NCBI GenBank assembly: GCA_013373575.1
Contig: JABXHP010000322.1
Span: 1 to 32,513, forward strand
Length of the DNA: 32,513 nt
From: Oceanospirillaceae bacterium
GTDB taxonomy: Bacteria; Pseudomonadota; Gammaproteobacteria; Pseudomonadales; Balneatricaceae
Reading direction: 5' to 3'
In this document: positions 9,130-22,217 of the stretch, piece by piece
How positions within the stretch are numbered: the stretch's first letter is position 1
Layout: each line of letters opens with the position of its first letter
Program-made: the position numbers and the translations under genes
The notes under the pieces: model-generated
Told to the model about the DNA's origin: nothing
What the model saw: only the letters and a program-made list of their open reading frames with translations
The model's database searches: none

Positions 9130-10263
9130 TTAAGTGCGCGGCAACTTAACGGTAAAGATCGCGCCCTTACCCTCGCGGCTTTTTACCTCAATACTGCCAC
9201 CATGACGGCGCGCGATATTAAAGGCGGATGTGAGACCCAGACCCGTTCCCTCCCCTATGGGGCGTGAGGTGTAGAAGGGGTCGAAGATTTTTTGCATCAG
9301 GTTATCTGGAATGCCCCTGCCGGTATCAACCACATCAATCTCTATCCACTCGTCGCGCAAACGTCCTCGAATACTGATGTCGCCCTTCTCGGCAGTCGCC
9401 CAGACAGCATTCTCGATGAGACAGTGAAACAGCTTAGCCAGCTCGTCGGCGTCACCGATCAGATTGGGTAACTTAGCGATATCAACTCTGTAGGTACGAT
9501 TAGCAGAGATCGTCGTCGGGATTACCTTTTCAAGTACCACCTCTGAACTGATCGGCTGCTTCGCGTGGGCAAACTGCTCAAGGCTAGAGACAATCTGTTG
9601 AACTCGCGCGATTCCAGAGCGTGTATCAGTAAAGAGTTCGCGGAGATCCTCTTTGAGGAACTCCATATCAATCTCGGAAGCTGCTGCACGCTTATCATCA
9701 CCACCTTCGGCCGCCTCCAGTGCCTGGAGCAGATCGCTCACATATCCCTGAAGGGTCTCGATGTTAGATTTCACGAAACCGAGCGGATTATTAACCTCGT
9801 GAGCTGCGCCTGCTGCTAACTGACCGACCGACGCCATCTTTTCCGCCTGAATCAGCTGATGACTCATCTGGTTAAGCTGCGTCTGCATGTTGAGGGCGCG
9901 AGTTCCCACCTCGATGCGAGCGAGAAGCTCTTCCTCTTTGAAAGGTTTGGTGACGTAGTCATTTGCCCCTGAGCGTAGGCCGCCAACAACATCGTCTATA
10001 GCCCCACGTGCGGTTAGAAGAATGACGTAGGGGGGATTTTGAGTAAAACGCTCTCTGATCATTTTACAAAGCGAGGGGCCCTCATGACCGGGCATCTCCC
10101 AATCTATCAGCGCGAGAAACTGAGACTTAGGTGGGAGCTGAGTAAGTACATCCCAGAGCTCAACCCCATCCGAAACCACTATCGGGGTGAATCCATGCTT
10201 TGCTGTAAGCTGCACCAACAGTTTACGGACCAGTGAACTATCATCGGCTATGTATAGATCCAT
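9130..10263 (-). CDS. Hybrid protein: N-terminal receiver domain plus histidine kinase
   Basis: 377 aa; receiver (IADDSSLVRKLL, LIDWEMPGHEG, LLTARGA..GANDYVTKPF), HisKA (VGQLAAGAAHEVNNPLGFVKSN), HATPase (DTGRGIPDNLMQKIFDPFYTSRPIGEGTGLGL). Confidence 0.92.
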   Translation of the reverse strand: MDLYIADDSSLVRKLLVQLTAKHGFTPIVVSDGVELWDVLTQLPPKSQFLALIDWEMPGHEGPSLCKMIRERFTQNPPYVILLTARGAIDDVVGGLRSGANDYVTKPFKEEELLARIEVGTRALNMQTQLNQMSHQLIQAEKMASVGQLAAGAAHEVNNPLGFVKSNIETLQGYVSDLLQALEAAEGGDDKRAAASEIDMEFLKEDLRELFTDTRSGIARVQQIVSSLEQFAHAKQPISSEVVLEKVIPTTISANRTYRVDIAKLPNLIGDADELAKLFHCLIENAVWATAEKGDISIRGRLRDEWIEIDVVDTGRGIPDNLMQKIFDPFYTSRPIGEGTGLGLTSAFNIARRHGGSIEVKSREGKGAIFTVKLPRT

Positions 10264-10363
10264 ATCTGTGCAGCTTCGCCTAAACTAGTAACGGATTTAG
10301 TGATCAAATTTTACTCACCAAAGCTTGCTACTCTACCACACTGGGGCCAGCTTTTGAGCAATA

Positions 10364-10389
10364 AAAAAGGCAGCCGAAGCTGCCTTTTT
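10364..10389 (-). terminator. Rho-independent terminator of the atp operon
   Basis: AAAAAGGCAGC-CGAA-GCTGCCTTTTT; on the minus strand the loop reads TTCG, with a T-tract, just downstream of atpC. Confidence 0.9.
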
Positions 10390-10405
10390 GCTGTGTACAC
10401 TCGGC

Positions 10406-10831
10406 TTACTTGCCAAGTTTGCGGCGAATCTGCTCGATCGCACGAAGTTGAGCTGTCGCTTCAGCGAGCTGAGCTGCAGCAGTGGAGTATTCGAACTCAC
10501 CCTGCTTATCAGCCATTGCTTGCTCAGCAGCTTTCTTCGCTTCAAGAGCTGTCGCTTCATCAAGGTCATGCGCACGGGACGCAGTATCAGCCAGGATTGT
10601 CACCTTATGTGGCTGAACCTCTAAGAAACCACCGGACACGTAAACGATATCCACTTCACCGCCCTGCTTGCGAAGCTCGACAGGGCCTGGTTTGATTTCC
10701 GACAAAAGCGGAGTGTGACCTGGGTAGATACCCAGCTCACCCAGGCTACCTCTCACTGATATGAACTCGATAAGCCCTGAGTAGATCTCCTCCTCAGCAC
10801 TTACGATGTCACAATGAACAGTCATAGCCAT
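10406..10831 (-). CDS. atpC: F1 ATP synthase epsilon subunit
   Basis: 141 aa; [35 protein letters not shown]; position in operon. Confidence 0.97.
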   Translation of the reverse strand: MAMTVHCDIVSAEEEIYSGLIEFISVRGSLGELGIYPGHTPLLSEIKPGPVELRKQGGEVDIVYVSGGFLEVQPHKVTILADTASRAHDLDEATALEAKKAAEQAMADKQGEFEYSTAAAQLAEATAQLRAIEQIRRKLGK

Positions 10832-10865
10832 TTCCTTTACCTCTTCAGGTTCCGCTCAGGGGCGA

Positions 10866-12275
<1,410 letters not shown>

Positions 12276-12300
12276 TTAACTTATTGACCTGTTCACTGCT

Positions 12301-13164
12301 TTAAACAGCTGCAGCACCACCAACGATCTCAGAAATCTCTTGAGTGATCGCTGCCTGACGAGCTTTGTTGTACACCATCTGAAGTTCGTCGATAAGGTTA
12401 CCGGCGTTATCAGTTGCGTTCTTCATAGCCAACATACGTGCTGCCTGCTCACAGGCATTGTTCTCAACCACAGCCTGGTACACACAAGACTCGATGTAAC
12501 GCGCAAGCAGACCCTCGAGGAGTTCACGCGCTTCGGGCTCGTAGATGTAATCCCAGTGATGGCTCAGACTCTCATCGTCTTCCTCAGCCTGGAGCGGTAG
12601 GAGCTGCTCGACTGTAGGCTTCTGAGTCATGGTGTTCACGAACTCATTCGATACAACATAGAGTCGATCGAGCTTGCCTTCAGTGTATGCATCCAGCATA
12701 ACCTTAACCGCGCCAACCAGCTGTTCCGCTTCCGGTGCATCGCCGAGGCCGCCTTTAGCTGCCACAACGTTACCACCGTAATTACGGAAGAAACTGATCG
12801 CTTTAGAGCCCAGCGCACAGAGGTCGATCTCGACATTCTGGTCTTTGAACTCTTTCATCTTGCTCACGGTCGCTTTGAACAGGTTGATGTTCAGGCCACC
12901 ACAGAGTCCGCGGTCAGAAGCGACGATAATGAAGCCAACACGCTTCACTTCGCCTTCTGCCATGTACAGGTGTTTGTATTCAGGGTTAGCTTTCGCCAAG
13001 TGCTGAATAACACCGCGGATGCTGCGAGCATAGGGTCGGGAAGACTGCATGCGATCTTGAGCACGGCGCATCTTAGATGCAGCAACCATTTCCATGGCGC
13101 TGGTAATCTTCCGAGTGCTCGAAATACTCGCGATCTGCGTCTTAATCTCTTTTCCGACTGCCAT
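12301..13164 (-). CDS. atpG: F1 ATP synthase gamma subunit
   Basis: 287 aa; [46 protein letters not shown]. Confidence 0.98.
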   Translation of the reverse strand: MAVGKEIKTQIASISSTRKITSAMEMVAASKMRRAQDRMQSSRPYARSIRGVIQHLAKANPEYKHLYMAEGEVKRVGFIIVASDRGLCGGLNINLFKATVSKMKEFKDQNVEIDLCALGSKAISFFRNYGGNVVAAKGGLGDAPEAEQLVGAVKVMLDAYTEGKLDRLYVVSNEFVNTMTQKPTVEQLLPLQAEEDDESLSHHWDYIYEPEARELLEGLLARYIESCVYQAVVENNACEQAARMLAMKNATDNAGNLIDELQMVYNKARQAAITQEISEIVGGAAAV

Positions 13165-13237
13165 AGTTCTGCCTCTATCTCTGACCTAGTTTCGGCTGAG
13201 CAGCTAGCTCAGCCGCCTTGCCCTTGTTACTGAGCAA

Positions 13238-14782
13238 TTACCAAGTCTGTGTAGATTTGAACTTCTCGATGCCGGCTTTGAACTGTGCAGCGATCTCATC
13301 GTTGTAGTCGCCAGACGCGTTCACATTCGCCATCAGATCAGCAAATTCGCTATTGAAGTAAGCGATCAGTGCCGATTCGAAGTCACCGATTTTGTTCAGC
13401 TCAACATCTTTCAGGAAGCCTTCGTTCGCAGCGTACAAGCTCAGACCCATCTCAGCGACGGACATTGGCGAGTACTGCTTCTGCTTCATCAACTCGGTAA
13501 CGGCCTGACCGTGCTCAAGCTGAGCGCGAGTCGCGTCGTCGAGGTCTGAAGCGAACTGCGAGAATGCTGCCAGCTCACGGTACTGCGCAAGCGCCAGACG
13601 AACACCACCACCCAATTTCTTGATGATCTTAGTCTGAGCCGCACCACCTACACGTGATACTGACAGACCTGCGTTAATCGCAGGACGGATACCTGAGTTA
13701 AACATTGAAGACTCAAGGAAGATCTGGCCGTCAGTGATCGAGATAACGTTGGTTGGTACGAACGCCGAAACGTCACCACCCTGAGTCTCGATTACTGGCA
13801 GTGCAGTCAGAGAACCTGTCTTCCCTTTAACTTCACCCTTAGTGAACTCTTCTACGTAGTCAGCGTTTACACGTGCTGCACGCTCGAGTAGACGAGAGTG
13901 GAGGTAGAATACGTCGCCTGGGTATGCTTCACGACCTGGTGGACGACGCAGAAGCAGTGAGATCTGACGGTAGGCCCAAGCCTGTTTTGTCAAATCATCA
14001 TAGATGATCAGTGCGTCTTCACCGCGGTCACGAAAGTATTCACCCATAGTTGCGCCGGCGTAAGGTGCAAGGAACTGCATCGCTGCAGGATCGGCTGCAC
14101 CAGCCGCAACTACGATGGTGTGATCCATCGCGCCGTGTTCTTCAAGCTTACGTACTACGTTAGCGATAGTAGACTGTTTCTGGCCCACTGCTACGTAGAT
14201 ACATTTAATACCAGTACCTTTCTGGTTGATGATCGCGTCGATCGCAATTGCCGACTTACCGATCTGACGGTCACCGATGATCAGCTCACGCTGGCCACGG
14301 CCGATTGGTACCATCGCATCGATCGCTTTCAGACCAGTCTGAACTGGCTGATCAACCGACTGACGAGCGATAACGCCTGGCGCTACCTTCTCTACAGCAT
14401 CGGTCATTTTAGCGTCGACAACACCTTTACCGTCGATTGGGTTACCCAGCGCGTCTACCACGCGACCGAGCAACTCAGGACCTACAGGTACTTCAAGAAT
14501 ACGACCAGTACACTTAGCGGTCATACCTTCTTTCAAGTTCTGGTAATCACCCAGTACTACGGCACCGACAGAGTCACGCTCAAGGTTAAGCGCCATACCG
14601 TAGACGCCACCAGGGAACTCGATCATTTCGCCGTACATTACGTCAGCGAGACCGTGGATCAGGATGATACCATCGGATACGCTAACGATTGTGCCCTCGT
14701 TACGGGCTTCAGAAGACACATCAAGAGATTCGATGCGCTTCTTGAGAATCTCGCTGATCTCAGATGGATTCAGTTGCTGCAT
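13238..14782 (-). CDS. atpA: F1 ATP synthase alpha subunit
   Basis: 514 aa; [42 protein letters not shown]. Confidence 0.99.
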   Translation of the reverse strand: MQQLNPSEISEILKKRIESLDVSSEARNEGTIVSVSDGIILIHGLADVMYGEMIEFPGGVYGMALNLERDSVGAVVLGDYQNLKEGMTAKCTGRILEVPVGPELLGRVVDALGNPIDGKGVVDAKMTDAVEKVAPGVIARQSVDQPVQTGLKAIDAMVPIGRGQRELIIGDRQIGKSAIAIDAIINQKGTGIKCIYVAVGQKQSTIANVVRKLEEHGAMDHTIVVAAGAADPAAMQFLAPYAGATMGEYFRDRGEDALIIYDDLTKQAWAYRQISLLLRRPPGREAYPGDVFYLHSRLLERAARVNADYVEEFTKGEVKGKTGSLTALPVIETQGGDVSAFVPTNVISITDGQIFLESSMFNSGIRPAINAGLSVSRVGGAAQTKIIKKLGGGVRLALAQYRELAAFSQFASDLDDATRAQLEHGQAVTELMKQKQYSPMSVAEMGLSLYAANEGFLKDVELNKIGDFESALIAYFNSEFADLMANVNASGDYNDEIAAQFKAGIEKFKSTQTW

Positions 14783-14797
14783 TTTTATTCCTCACAC

Positions 14798-15334
14798 TCA
14801 GGAATTCATCGCTTCGGCCAGTTTCGCCAGTCGAGCACGAACGGAACCGTCGATCACAAGGTCATCAGTACGCACGATCACGCCACCCAGAATAGATTTA
14901 TCTACCTGTGTAGTGATCGATACTTCACGACCCAACTTAGTGCTTAGCGCCTTAGCCAGTTTCTGCTGCTGCTCATCCGCCAGTTCGAAAGCAGTTGTCA
15001 GGGCGACTTCGATAGAAGCTTCCTGTGCTGCTTTGAGCTTACGAAACTGCTCAGCAATTTCTGGCAACAGAGCCAGACGACTGTTTTCAGCCAGCAAAGA
15101 GACGAAGTTCTTGCCTGACTGGTCTAGTTCATCTTCCAAAAGCGCAACCAGAGTTGCTGCTTTCTGCTCCGACGTCAGCGCCGGGTTACCCAGCACCCGG
15201 GCGACTCTTGTATCGGCTACTACAGTAGCAGATACAGAAAGCATATTCGCCCATTGATCGAGGCTGCCCGCCGCTACAGCGTATTCAAACGCTGCTTTGG
15301 TGTAGGGCCGAGCGACTGTATTGAGTTCAGCCAT
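14798..15334 (-). CDS. atpH: F1 ATP synthase delta subunit
   Basis: 178 aa; ARPYTKAAFEYA, LGREVSITTQVDKSILGGVIVRTDDLVIDGSVRARL. Confidence 0.97.
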   Translation of the reverse strand: MAELNTVARPYTKAAFEYAVAAGSLDQWANMLSVSATVVADTRVARVLGNPALTSEQKAATLVALLEDELDQSGKNFVSLLAENSRLALLPEIAEQFRKLKAAQEASIEVALTTAFELADEQQQKLAKALSTKLGREVSITTQVDKSILGGVIVRTDDLVIDGSVRARLAKLAEAMNS

Positions 15335-15346
15335 CGTAAACCTCGC

Positions 15347-15817
15347 TTACAGCTCAGCTGCCAGTTTATCAACCAGCTGCGCGTGCGCTTTCTCGTCAAC
15401 AGAGGCTTCCAGAATCTGCTCAGCGCCAGCTATCGCTAGTGCTGCAACCTGTCCACGAAGGGCTTCCTTCGCCTGGTTGACTTGCTGTTCGATTTCAGCC
15501 TCTGCAGCAGCTTTAACGCGATTTGCTTCTTCGCGTGCCTGCTCTTTAGCTTCTTCGATGATCTGGTTAGCCCGCTTGTTGGCCTGTTCAATGATGGCGG
15601 CTGCTTCTACTTTAGAAGCACGCATGTCGTCAGCGGCTTTTTCTTGAGCCAACTTCAGATCACGTTCTGCGCGCTCTGCCGCATCAAGACCGTCTGCGAT
15701 TTTCTTCTTACGCTCAGCCAGCGCGCTAGTAAGCGGTGGCCATACGTATTTCATACAAAATACGACGAAGATGAAGAACGCAATGGCCTGACCAATGATG
15801 GTGAGATTGATATTCAC
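15347..15817 (-). CDS. atpF: F0 ATP synthase b subunit
   Basis: 156 aa; N-terminal TM ([29 protein letters not shown]) and long coiled-coil. Confidence 0.97.
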   Translation of the reverse strand: MNINLTIIGQAIAFFIFVVFCMKYVWPPLTSALAERKKKIADGLDAAERAERDLKLAQEKAADDMRASKVEAAAIIEQANKRANQIIEEAKEQAREEANRVKAAAEAEIEQQVNQAKEALRGQVAALAIAGAEQILEASVDEKAHAQLVDKLAAEL

Positions 15818-15877
15818 GCCATTATCCTCGCGGTTGTTTGATTAAAAGTTATCTTGCCCAATTTGGACGTGCTTTCA

Positions 15878-16141
<264 letters not shown>

Positions 16142-16177
16142 TTAAAGTTTTACGGTTAAAAACTCTTGCTATCCCGC

Positions 16178-17044
<867 letters not shown>

Positions 17045-17479
17045 TTATGAAACTTTTTTACCACCAAACTGCATAAACAGATGAATCACCTGTAGCAGTA
17101 TTAGTGATGCAAATAAGGAAAAGACACTGAGCGGCTCCACCAGCACAAATACGAGTGCGAACAGAGTAGCAGACAATGCCATTTTCCATATTTGTCCCGC
17201 GTACAGCTCCGCGAGAGTGGCCTGTGCCGATCTACCGACTTGGCCGTCAAAGTGACGCTTCGCCTGCCAGCTATTCGGCAGCAGGTAGATCGTACCGCCT
17301 AGCAGTGCAGAATAAGCAACGACCAGATCAAAGGGCAAGGCTAGCAATGCCAGAAGCAACAGTGCTACCGCCTGATATTTCAAGGTTTTGAAAAATCGAG
17401 CTTGCGCTTTGTCAGCTCGTCTGCCGAAGGTTTTGGGCTGCTTTTTCTCAAACTGAAGCACGCTCTCACCCGTCAACAC
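17045..17479 (-). CDS. atpI: ATP synthase I protein
   Basis: 144 aa, four-TM-like, first gene of the atp operon. Start (GTG in track) uncertain. Confidence 0.88.
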   Translation of the reverse strand: MLTGESVLQFEKKQPKTFGRRADKAQARFFKTLKYQAVALLLLALLALPFDLVVAYSALLGGTIYLLPNSWQAKRHFDGQVGRSAQATLAELYAGQIWKMALSATLFALVFVLVEPLSVFSLFASLILLQVIHLFMQFGGKKVS

Positions 17480-17497
17480 AATGACAATCAGGCAGAG

Positions 17498-17526
17498 ATT
17501 ATAAGGATAACCTCCTCGTCCATCAA
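17498..17526 (-). promoter_or_regulatory. Candidate sigma70 promoter of the atp operon
   Basis: Minus strand TTGATG - 17 nt - TATAAT in the atpI/parB gap, about 19 nt upstream of the annotated atpI start. Confidence 0.65.
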
Positions 17527-17562
17527 CTGAAACCGTCCCAACCTTGCACTAATGTCTGCATC

Positions 17563-18438
17563 TTAACGGTTTAGCCGCCCAACAATCGCCTCCAACTCAT
17601 CCTTGTCTTTGTAGCTAATCGTTATCTTACCTCGACCCTTTGCGTTTGCTGAAAGAGAAACTTTGGCAGATAGCACTTTGGATAGCTGTTCGGATATTTC
17701 AGAAAGATGTGTGTTTTCAACAACACTCTGTTTGACGGGTGTCGACTCCTGGAGTCGGCGTGCAAGCGCTTCCGTATCGCGCACTGAGAGACACTTGGCC
17801 ACCACTTCGCGACCCGCTTGGGCTTGCAACTCAGCTCCCAATGGCAGTAGCGCACGGGCATGACCCATCTCAATATCACCACGCTCTAGGAAAGTCTTCA
17901 CTTCATCACACAGGTTCAATAGGCGCAGTAGATTGGCAACTGCTGAGCGTGATTTTCCCACCGCTTCGGCAACTTCTTGCTGGGACAGCTCAAACTCCTG
18001 CTGAAGACGCTGAAGCGCAATTGCCTCCTCGATCGGATTGAGATCTTCACGCTGAATATTCTCGATCAGTGCCATCGCTATTGCCGCTTCGTCCGGCACA
18101 TCTCGAATAACCGCGGGGATGGAGGTCAATCCAGCCATTTGCGCTGCCCGCCAACGACGCTCTCCAGCAATAATTTCGTAACCAGTCTCTACTGGACGAA
18201 TCACTATGGGCTGCATAAGACCCTGAGCGCGAATCGAGTCGGCTAGCTCCTCTAACGCGGCACTCTCAATTTCTCGGCGGGGTTGGTAACGACCTCGACA
18301 GATCTGATCAACAGGTACTTCGTTCAGTTGACTCTTCGACTCTTCGCGACCCTCAGTGACCTCATGTAGGGAGTCTGAGTCCATACCTGAGAGCAGTACG
18401 TCCAACCCACGTTTTAAGCCGCGCTTCTTAGCTACCAT
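17563..18438 (-). CDS. parB: Chromosome partitioning protein ParB
   Basis: ParB motifs (VPVDQICRGRYQPRREI, ENIQREDLNPIEEA, VGKSRSAVANLLRLL). The track ORF extends to 18543 but the canonical start is MVAKKRGLKRGLDVLLSG at 18438. Confidence 0.96.
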   Translation of the reverse strand: MVAKKRGLKRGLDVLLSGMDSDSLHEVTEGREESKSQLNEVPVDQICRGRYQPRREIESAALEELADSIRAQGLMQPIVIRPVETGYEIIAGERRWRAAQMAGLTSIPAVIRDVPDEAAIAMALIENIQREDLNPIEEAIALQRLQQEFELSQQEVAEAVGKSRSAVANLLRLLNLCDEVKTFLERGDIEMGHARALLPLGAELQAQAGREVVAKCLSVRDTEALARRLQESTPVKQSVVENTHLSEISEQLSKVLSAKVSLSANAKGRGKITISYKDKDELEAIVGRLNR

Positions 18439-19216
18439 GCTTTTGCTCCTCTCGTTCAGTACGGCGAATGAGCTCTCCTGCCAGTGCAAGGTACGCCAAC
18501 GCACCGCGGGAATTCTTATCGTATTGAATGGCCGGTAAACCATGACTAGGTGCTTCAGCTAATCGAACATTACGCGGAATAACTGTGCGGTAAACGCGCT
18601 CGGCAAAATACTCAACTAGGTGCTCAGAGACATCTTTGGTGAGACTCATACGTGGATCAAACATCGTCCGCAATATTCCCTCAATCTTTAACTTCGGATT
18701 GAGACGTTTTTGGATCCGATCGATGGTTCCCACCAACGCACTGATGCCCTCTAGGGCGTAGTATTCACACTGCATCGGTATGATTACACCGTCAGAGCAG
18801 GCTAAGGCATTGACGGTTAGTAAGTTTAGGGAAGGGGGATTATCGACCAGAATGTAATCGTAGTCCTCTAGCACGGGCATTAACGCCATCTTGAGCCTAA
18901 ACTCGCGACGCGGTAGATCAAGCAGTTCAACCTCAGCAGCTGTCAGGTCGGCGTTGGCTCCAAGTAGGTCGTACCCAACATCAAGATCGGTCAGTATCGC
19001 CTCTTTCGCTACTGCTTGATCAGTCAGCAGTTCGTAAACAGACAGAGTTAACTCATGTTTGTCGACTCCGCTACCCATGGTCGCGTTACCCTGTGGGTCA
19101 AGGTCAATCAATAAAACGCGTTTATTCATCGCAGCAAGCGATGCTGCAAGATTCACACTAGTCGTGGTTTTTCCGACACCACCTTTTTGGTTGGTAACGG
19201 TTAGAATCTTTGCCAA
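18428..19216 (-). CDS. parA: Chromosome partitioning ATPase ParA (Soj)
   Basis: 262 aa; MAKILTVTNQKGGVGKTTTSVNLAASLA, deviant Walker A. Confidence 0.97.
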   Translation of the reverse strand: MAKILTVTNQKGGVGKTTTSVNLAASLAAMNKRVLLIDLDPQGNATMGSGVDKHELTLSVYELLTDQAVAKEAILTDLDVGYDLLGANADLTAAEVELLDLPRREFRLKMALMPVLEDYDYILVDNPPSLNLLTVNALACSDGVIIPMQCEYYALEGISALVGTIDRIQKRLNPKLKIEGILRTMFDPRMSLTKDVSEHLVEYFAERVYRTVIPRNVRLAEAPSHGLPAIQYDKNSRGALAYLALAGELIRRTEREEQKHGS

Positions 19217-19218
19217 TC

Positions 19219-19842
19219 TCAGGCTCTCCCTAACACCAGCAGGTGCCGCTCCTCTTCCAGTCCGGGTATGTGGAGTGCGTAGCTCTGCTGCAGTCGAAAT
19301 TGAAGCGGTAACTCCGCCAGTTCTGCATCAGGATACCGACCTTTCATTGCGAGAAAAACACCTTTCTCAGCTAACAGACCCTGACTCAGTGTCACCATGT
19401 CTATGATTGAGGCGAAGGCGCGTGAAATTACCTGAGAAAATTGGCGATTTTCCAGCGCTTCAACGCGTCCATGGATCACTTCTAGGTTTGTTAGACCCAA
19501 CTCAATTTTCACCTGACTTTGAAATCGAGTCTTTTTCGAATTGCTATCCAAGGTAGTAATCGGCTGTTGAGGAGAGAGAATTGCAAGGGGTATGCCCGGT
19601 AGACCCCCGCCACTACCAACATCGATTAGATCAGTTTGAGCAATGTGGGGAACAACCGCCAGGCTATCCAGCAGATGCCTCACGAGCATCTGTTGCGGGT
19701 CGCGGATTGCCGTGAGGTTGTAAGCCTTGTTCCACTTCTGCATCAGTTCAAGGTAGCGCAGAAGTTGCGAGGTTTGTCTCTCAGTCGCAGCAATACCGAG
19801 ATCTTTCAAACCCTGATCGAGAAGTTTTTGCAGATCAGCCAT
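19219..19842 (-). CDS. rsmG: 16S rRNA (guanine527-N7)-methyltransferase
   Basis: 207 aa; KWNKAYNLTAIRDPQQMLVRHLLDSLAV, DVGSGGGLPGIPLAI. Confidence 0.97.
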   Translation of the reverse strand: MADLQKLLDQGLKDLGIAATERQTSQLLRYLELMQKWNKAYNLTAIRDPQQMLVRHLLDSLAVVPHIAQTDLIDVGSGGGLPGIPLAILSPQQPITTLDSNSKKTRFQSQVKIELGLTNLEVIHGRVEALENRQFSQVISRAFASIIDMVTLSQGLLAEKGVFLAMKGRYPDAELAELPLQFRLQQSYALHIPGLEEERHLLVLGRA

Positions 19843-21731
19843 TAGCTAATCGCCTTAGCCTGGAGTTGACGCTTCTTCAGATGAATCAACAGCAGAGAGA
19901 TAGCTGCCGGAGTCATTCCTTGGATTCGGTTGGCTTGGGCGATGCTGACGGGACGTACAGCCTCGAGCTTAAATTTCAGCTCGTTTGATAATCCACCTAC
20001 CTGAGCATAGTCGAAGTCTTCGGGCAGTTCGGTATTCTCATGCTTGCGCAGTTGTTCGATATCATCACGCTGGCGATCGATATATCCCGAGTATTTAATC
20101 TGTATCTCAACCTGTTCTGCCACGTCTAGCGCAACCTCTCTCTCCGATGGCTTCACTTCAGCTAGATCGGCGTAGGTCATCTCTGGGCGTTTTACCAGAT
20201 CGGCGAGATTGTACTCGCGCGCTAAAGGTGTTGTTAGCTTTGACGCAAGCGCGCCAGCCTCTGCAGAATTTGGCTGTATCCAAGTAGACTTCATTCGAGC
20301 CATCTCAGCATCGATCGCTTCACGCTTTTCGTCAAAGTTAGACCAGCGCTCATCTCCAACGACACCAAGTTTTCGACCAATCTCTGTCAGTCTCAGATCG
20401 GCGTTATCCTCTCGCAGAATCAACCGATACTCTGCGCGGCTGGTGAACATACGGTAAGGCTCAGATGTACCATGCGTAATTAGATCATCAACCAATACGC
20501 CGATGTAGGCCTCGTCACGGCGCGGGTACCACTGCTCTTGCTCCAGTGCTCGTGCGGCCGCATTAATGCCTGCCAAAATCCCCTGAGCGCCGGCCTCTTC
20601 ATACCCGGTGGTTCCGTTAATCTGCCCAGCAAAAAACAGCCCGTTGATGAACCTTGTTTCTAATGTATGTTTCAGATCCTGCGGGTTGAAGAAGTCATAC
20701 TCAATTGCGTAACCTGGGCGAGTGATATGTGCGTTCTCCATTCCGCGCATGGAGCGAACAATTTTCAACTGCACATCAAACGGTAAGCTCGTGGAGATTC
20801 CGTTAGGGTAGAGCTCATGTGTCGTCAGACCCTCAGGTTCAATAAACACCTGATGTTGGTCTTTATCTGCAAAACGGTGAATTTTATCCTCAATGGATGG
20901 GCAGTAACGCGGCCCAATCCCCTCAATGACACCAGAATACATTGGTGAACGATCGAGGTTGTCACGAATAATATCGTGCGTCTCGGAGTTGGTATGCGTG
21001 ATGTAACAGCTGATCTGCTGTGGATGTTGAGCAAGAGTGCCCATAAAGGACATCACCGGCGTTGGAGTATCACCAGGCTGTTCTTGCATTTTAGTGAAAT
21101 CAACGCTGCGCGCATCAATGCGTGGCGGTGTACCCGTTTTCAAACGTTCAACGCGAAAGGGTAGTTCGCGTAGGCGCTCAGCAAGACGTACAGATGGCGG
21201 ATCGCCTGCTCGACCTCCGGAATAACTCTCTAGGCCAATATGGATCTTACCGCCAAGAAAAGTCCCAGCTGTCAGTACAACAGACTGAGCAAAGAAGCGG
21301 ATACCAGACTGAGTAATAGCGCCCCTAATCGTCTCACCTTCGATGATTAGATCATCTACAGCTTGCTGAAAAATATCCAGATTGGGTTGGTTTTCCAGGA
21401 TCTGACGAATCGCTGCCTTGTAGAGCACTCTATCAGCTTGTGCCCGTGTCGCGCGAACTGCTGGACCTTTGCGTGCATTCAAAATGCGAAACTGTATACC
21501 GCCAAGGTCTGTTGCTCGCGCCATAGCCCCATCGAGTGCATCGATCTCTTTGACCAGATGACTTTTGCCGATACCGCCAATAGCGGGATTACAGGACATC
21601 TGGCCCAGAGTCTCAATGTTGTGGGTTAACAAGAGGGTTTTAGCACCCTTACGCGCGGAAGCGAGAGCTGCCTCAGTACCTGCATGGCCACCGCCAATAA
21701 CGAGCACGTCATAATGATCTGGATAATCCAC
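19842..21731 (-). CDS. mnmG: tRNA uridine-5-carboxymethylaminomethyl modification protein MnmG (GidA)
   Basis: 629 aa; [63 protein letters not shown]. Confidence 0.99.
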   Translation of the reverse strand: MDYPDHYDVLVIGGGHAGTEAALASARKGAKTLLLTHNIETLGQMSCNPAIGGIGKSHLVKEIDALDGAMARATDLGGIQFRILNARKGPAVRATRAQADRVLYKAAIRQILENQPNLDIFQQAVDDLIIEGETIRGAITQSGIRFFAQSVVLTAGTFLGGKIHIGLESYSGGRAGDPPSVRLAERLRELPFRVERLKTGTPPRIDARSVDFTKMQEQPGDTPTPVMSFMGTLAQHPQQISCYITHTNSETHDIIRDNLDRSPMYSGVIEGIGPRYCPSIEDKIHRFADKDQHQVFIEPEGLTTHELYPNGISTSLPFDVQLKIVRSMRGMENAHITRPGYAIEYDFFNPQDLKHTLETRFINGLFFAGQINGTTGYEEAGAQGILAGINAAARALEQEQWYPRRDEAYIGVLVDDLITHGTSEPYRMFTSRAEYRLILREDNADLRLTEIGRKLGVVGDERWSNFDEKREAIDAEMARMKSTWIQPNSAEAGALASKLTTPLAREYNLADLVKRPEMTYADLAEVKPSEREVALDVAEQVEIQIKYSGYIDRQRDDIEQLRKHENTELPEDFDYAQVGGLSNELKFKLEAVRPVSIAQANRIQGMTPAAISLLLIHLKKRQLQAKAIS

Positions 21732-22217
21732 ATAAACCTCTTTGGAACTGTACGCATGCCCCTGAGGGCGAGAAGGGCGCAGATTATACCCAGACTAGCA
21801 TCGGGAAGGAATGGTTAAAATTTGAACAGTTTGAATACGGTTAGTTTTTAAATAAAAGAAAAAGAAAGAAAGATATATGTGTTTTATTTTTTTTATATTT
21901 ATATAGTCGGATGAAATCTGTTCATAAGTTCAATTAATATAATAAAAACATATGCTTATATTAATCCTGAAGGCGTGGGTAAAGAGTGATAAGCATGAGG
22001 ATGAGTTGTTAACTGACTGTTGATAAACTTCAGATTTATCCACATACAAAACTATACACAGTTTTCTTCCCAACCTTTCCATAGAGAGTTATACACTCTG
22101 TCCACAGATAATTGTGAATAAGTAACTCCTGTTGTTATATATGTCTACAAGCTGTGGAAAATACGGACTAATTTATTCACAAGTCATGTTTTTTCTGCAC
22201 CAAGGTTGTGGATAAAG
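21732..22217. promoter_or_regulatory. AT-rich DnaA-box-rich intergenic region (candidate oriC or secondary origin)
   Basis: DnaA boxes read directly: TTATCCACA 22036-22044(+) and 22207-22215(-); TTATTCACA 22113-22121(-) and 22173-22181(+); TTTTCCACA 22153-22161(-); one-mismatch CTATACACA 22052-22060, TTATACACT 22089-22097, TTATCAACA 22018-22026(-). Very AT-rich tract about 21840-21965. Confidence 0.8.
21934..21964. repeat. Perfect inverted repeat TTAATATAA-N13-TTATATTAA
   Basis: 9-bp arms at 21934-21942 and 21956-21964 inside the AT-rich tract. Confidence 0.7.

Noticed and set aside
14120-14947. 275-aa plus-strand ORF opposite atpA/atpH
   Set aside because: Antisense shadow of strongly conserved atp genes; composition is not protein-like and no family is recognised.
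18439-18543. N-terminal extension of ParB in the ORF track
   Set aside because: Lies over the parA 3' end; the canonical ParB N-terminus MVAKKRGLKRGLDVLL begins at 18438.
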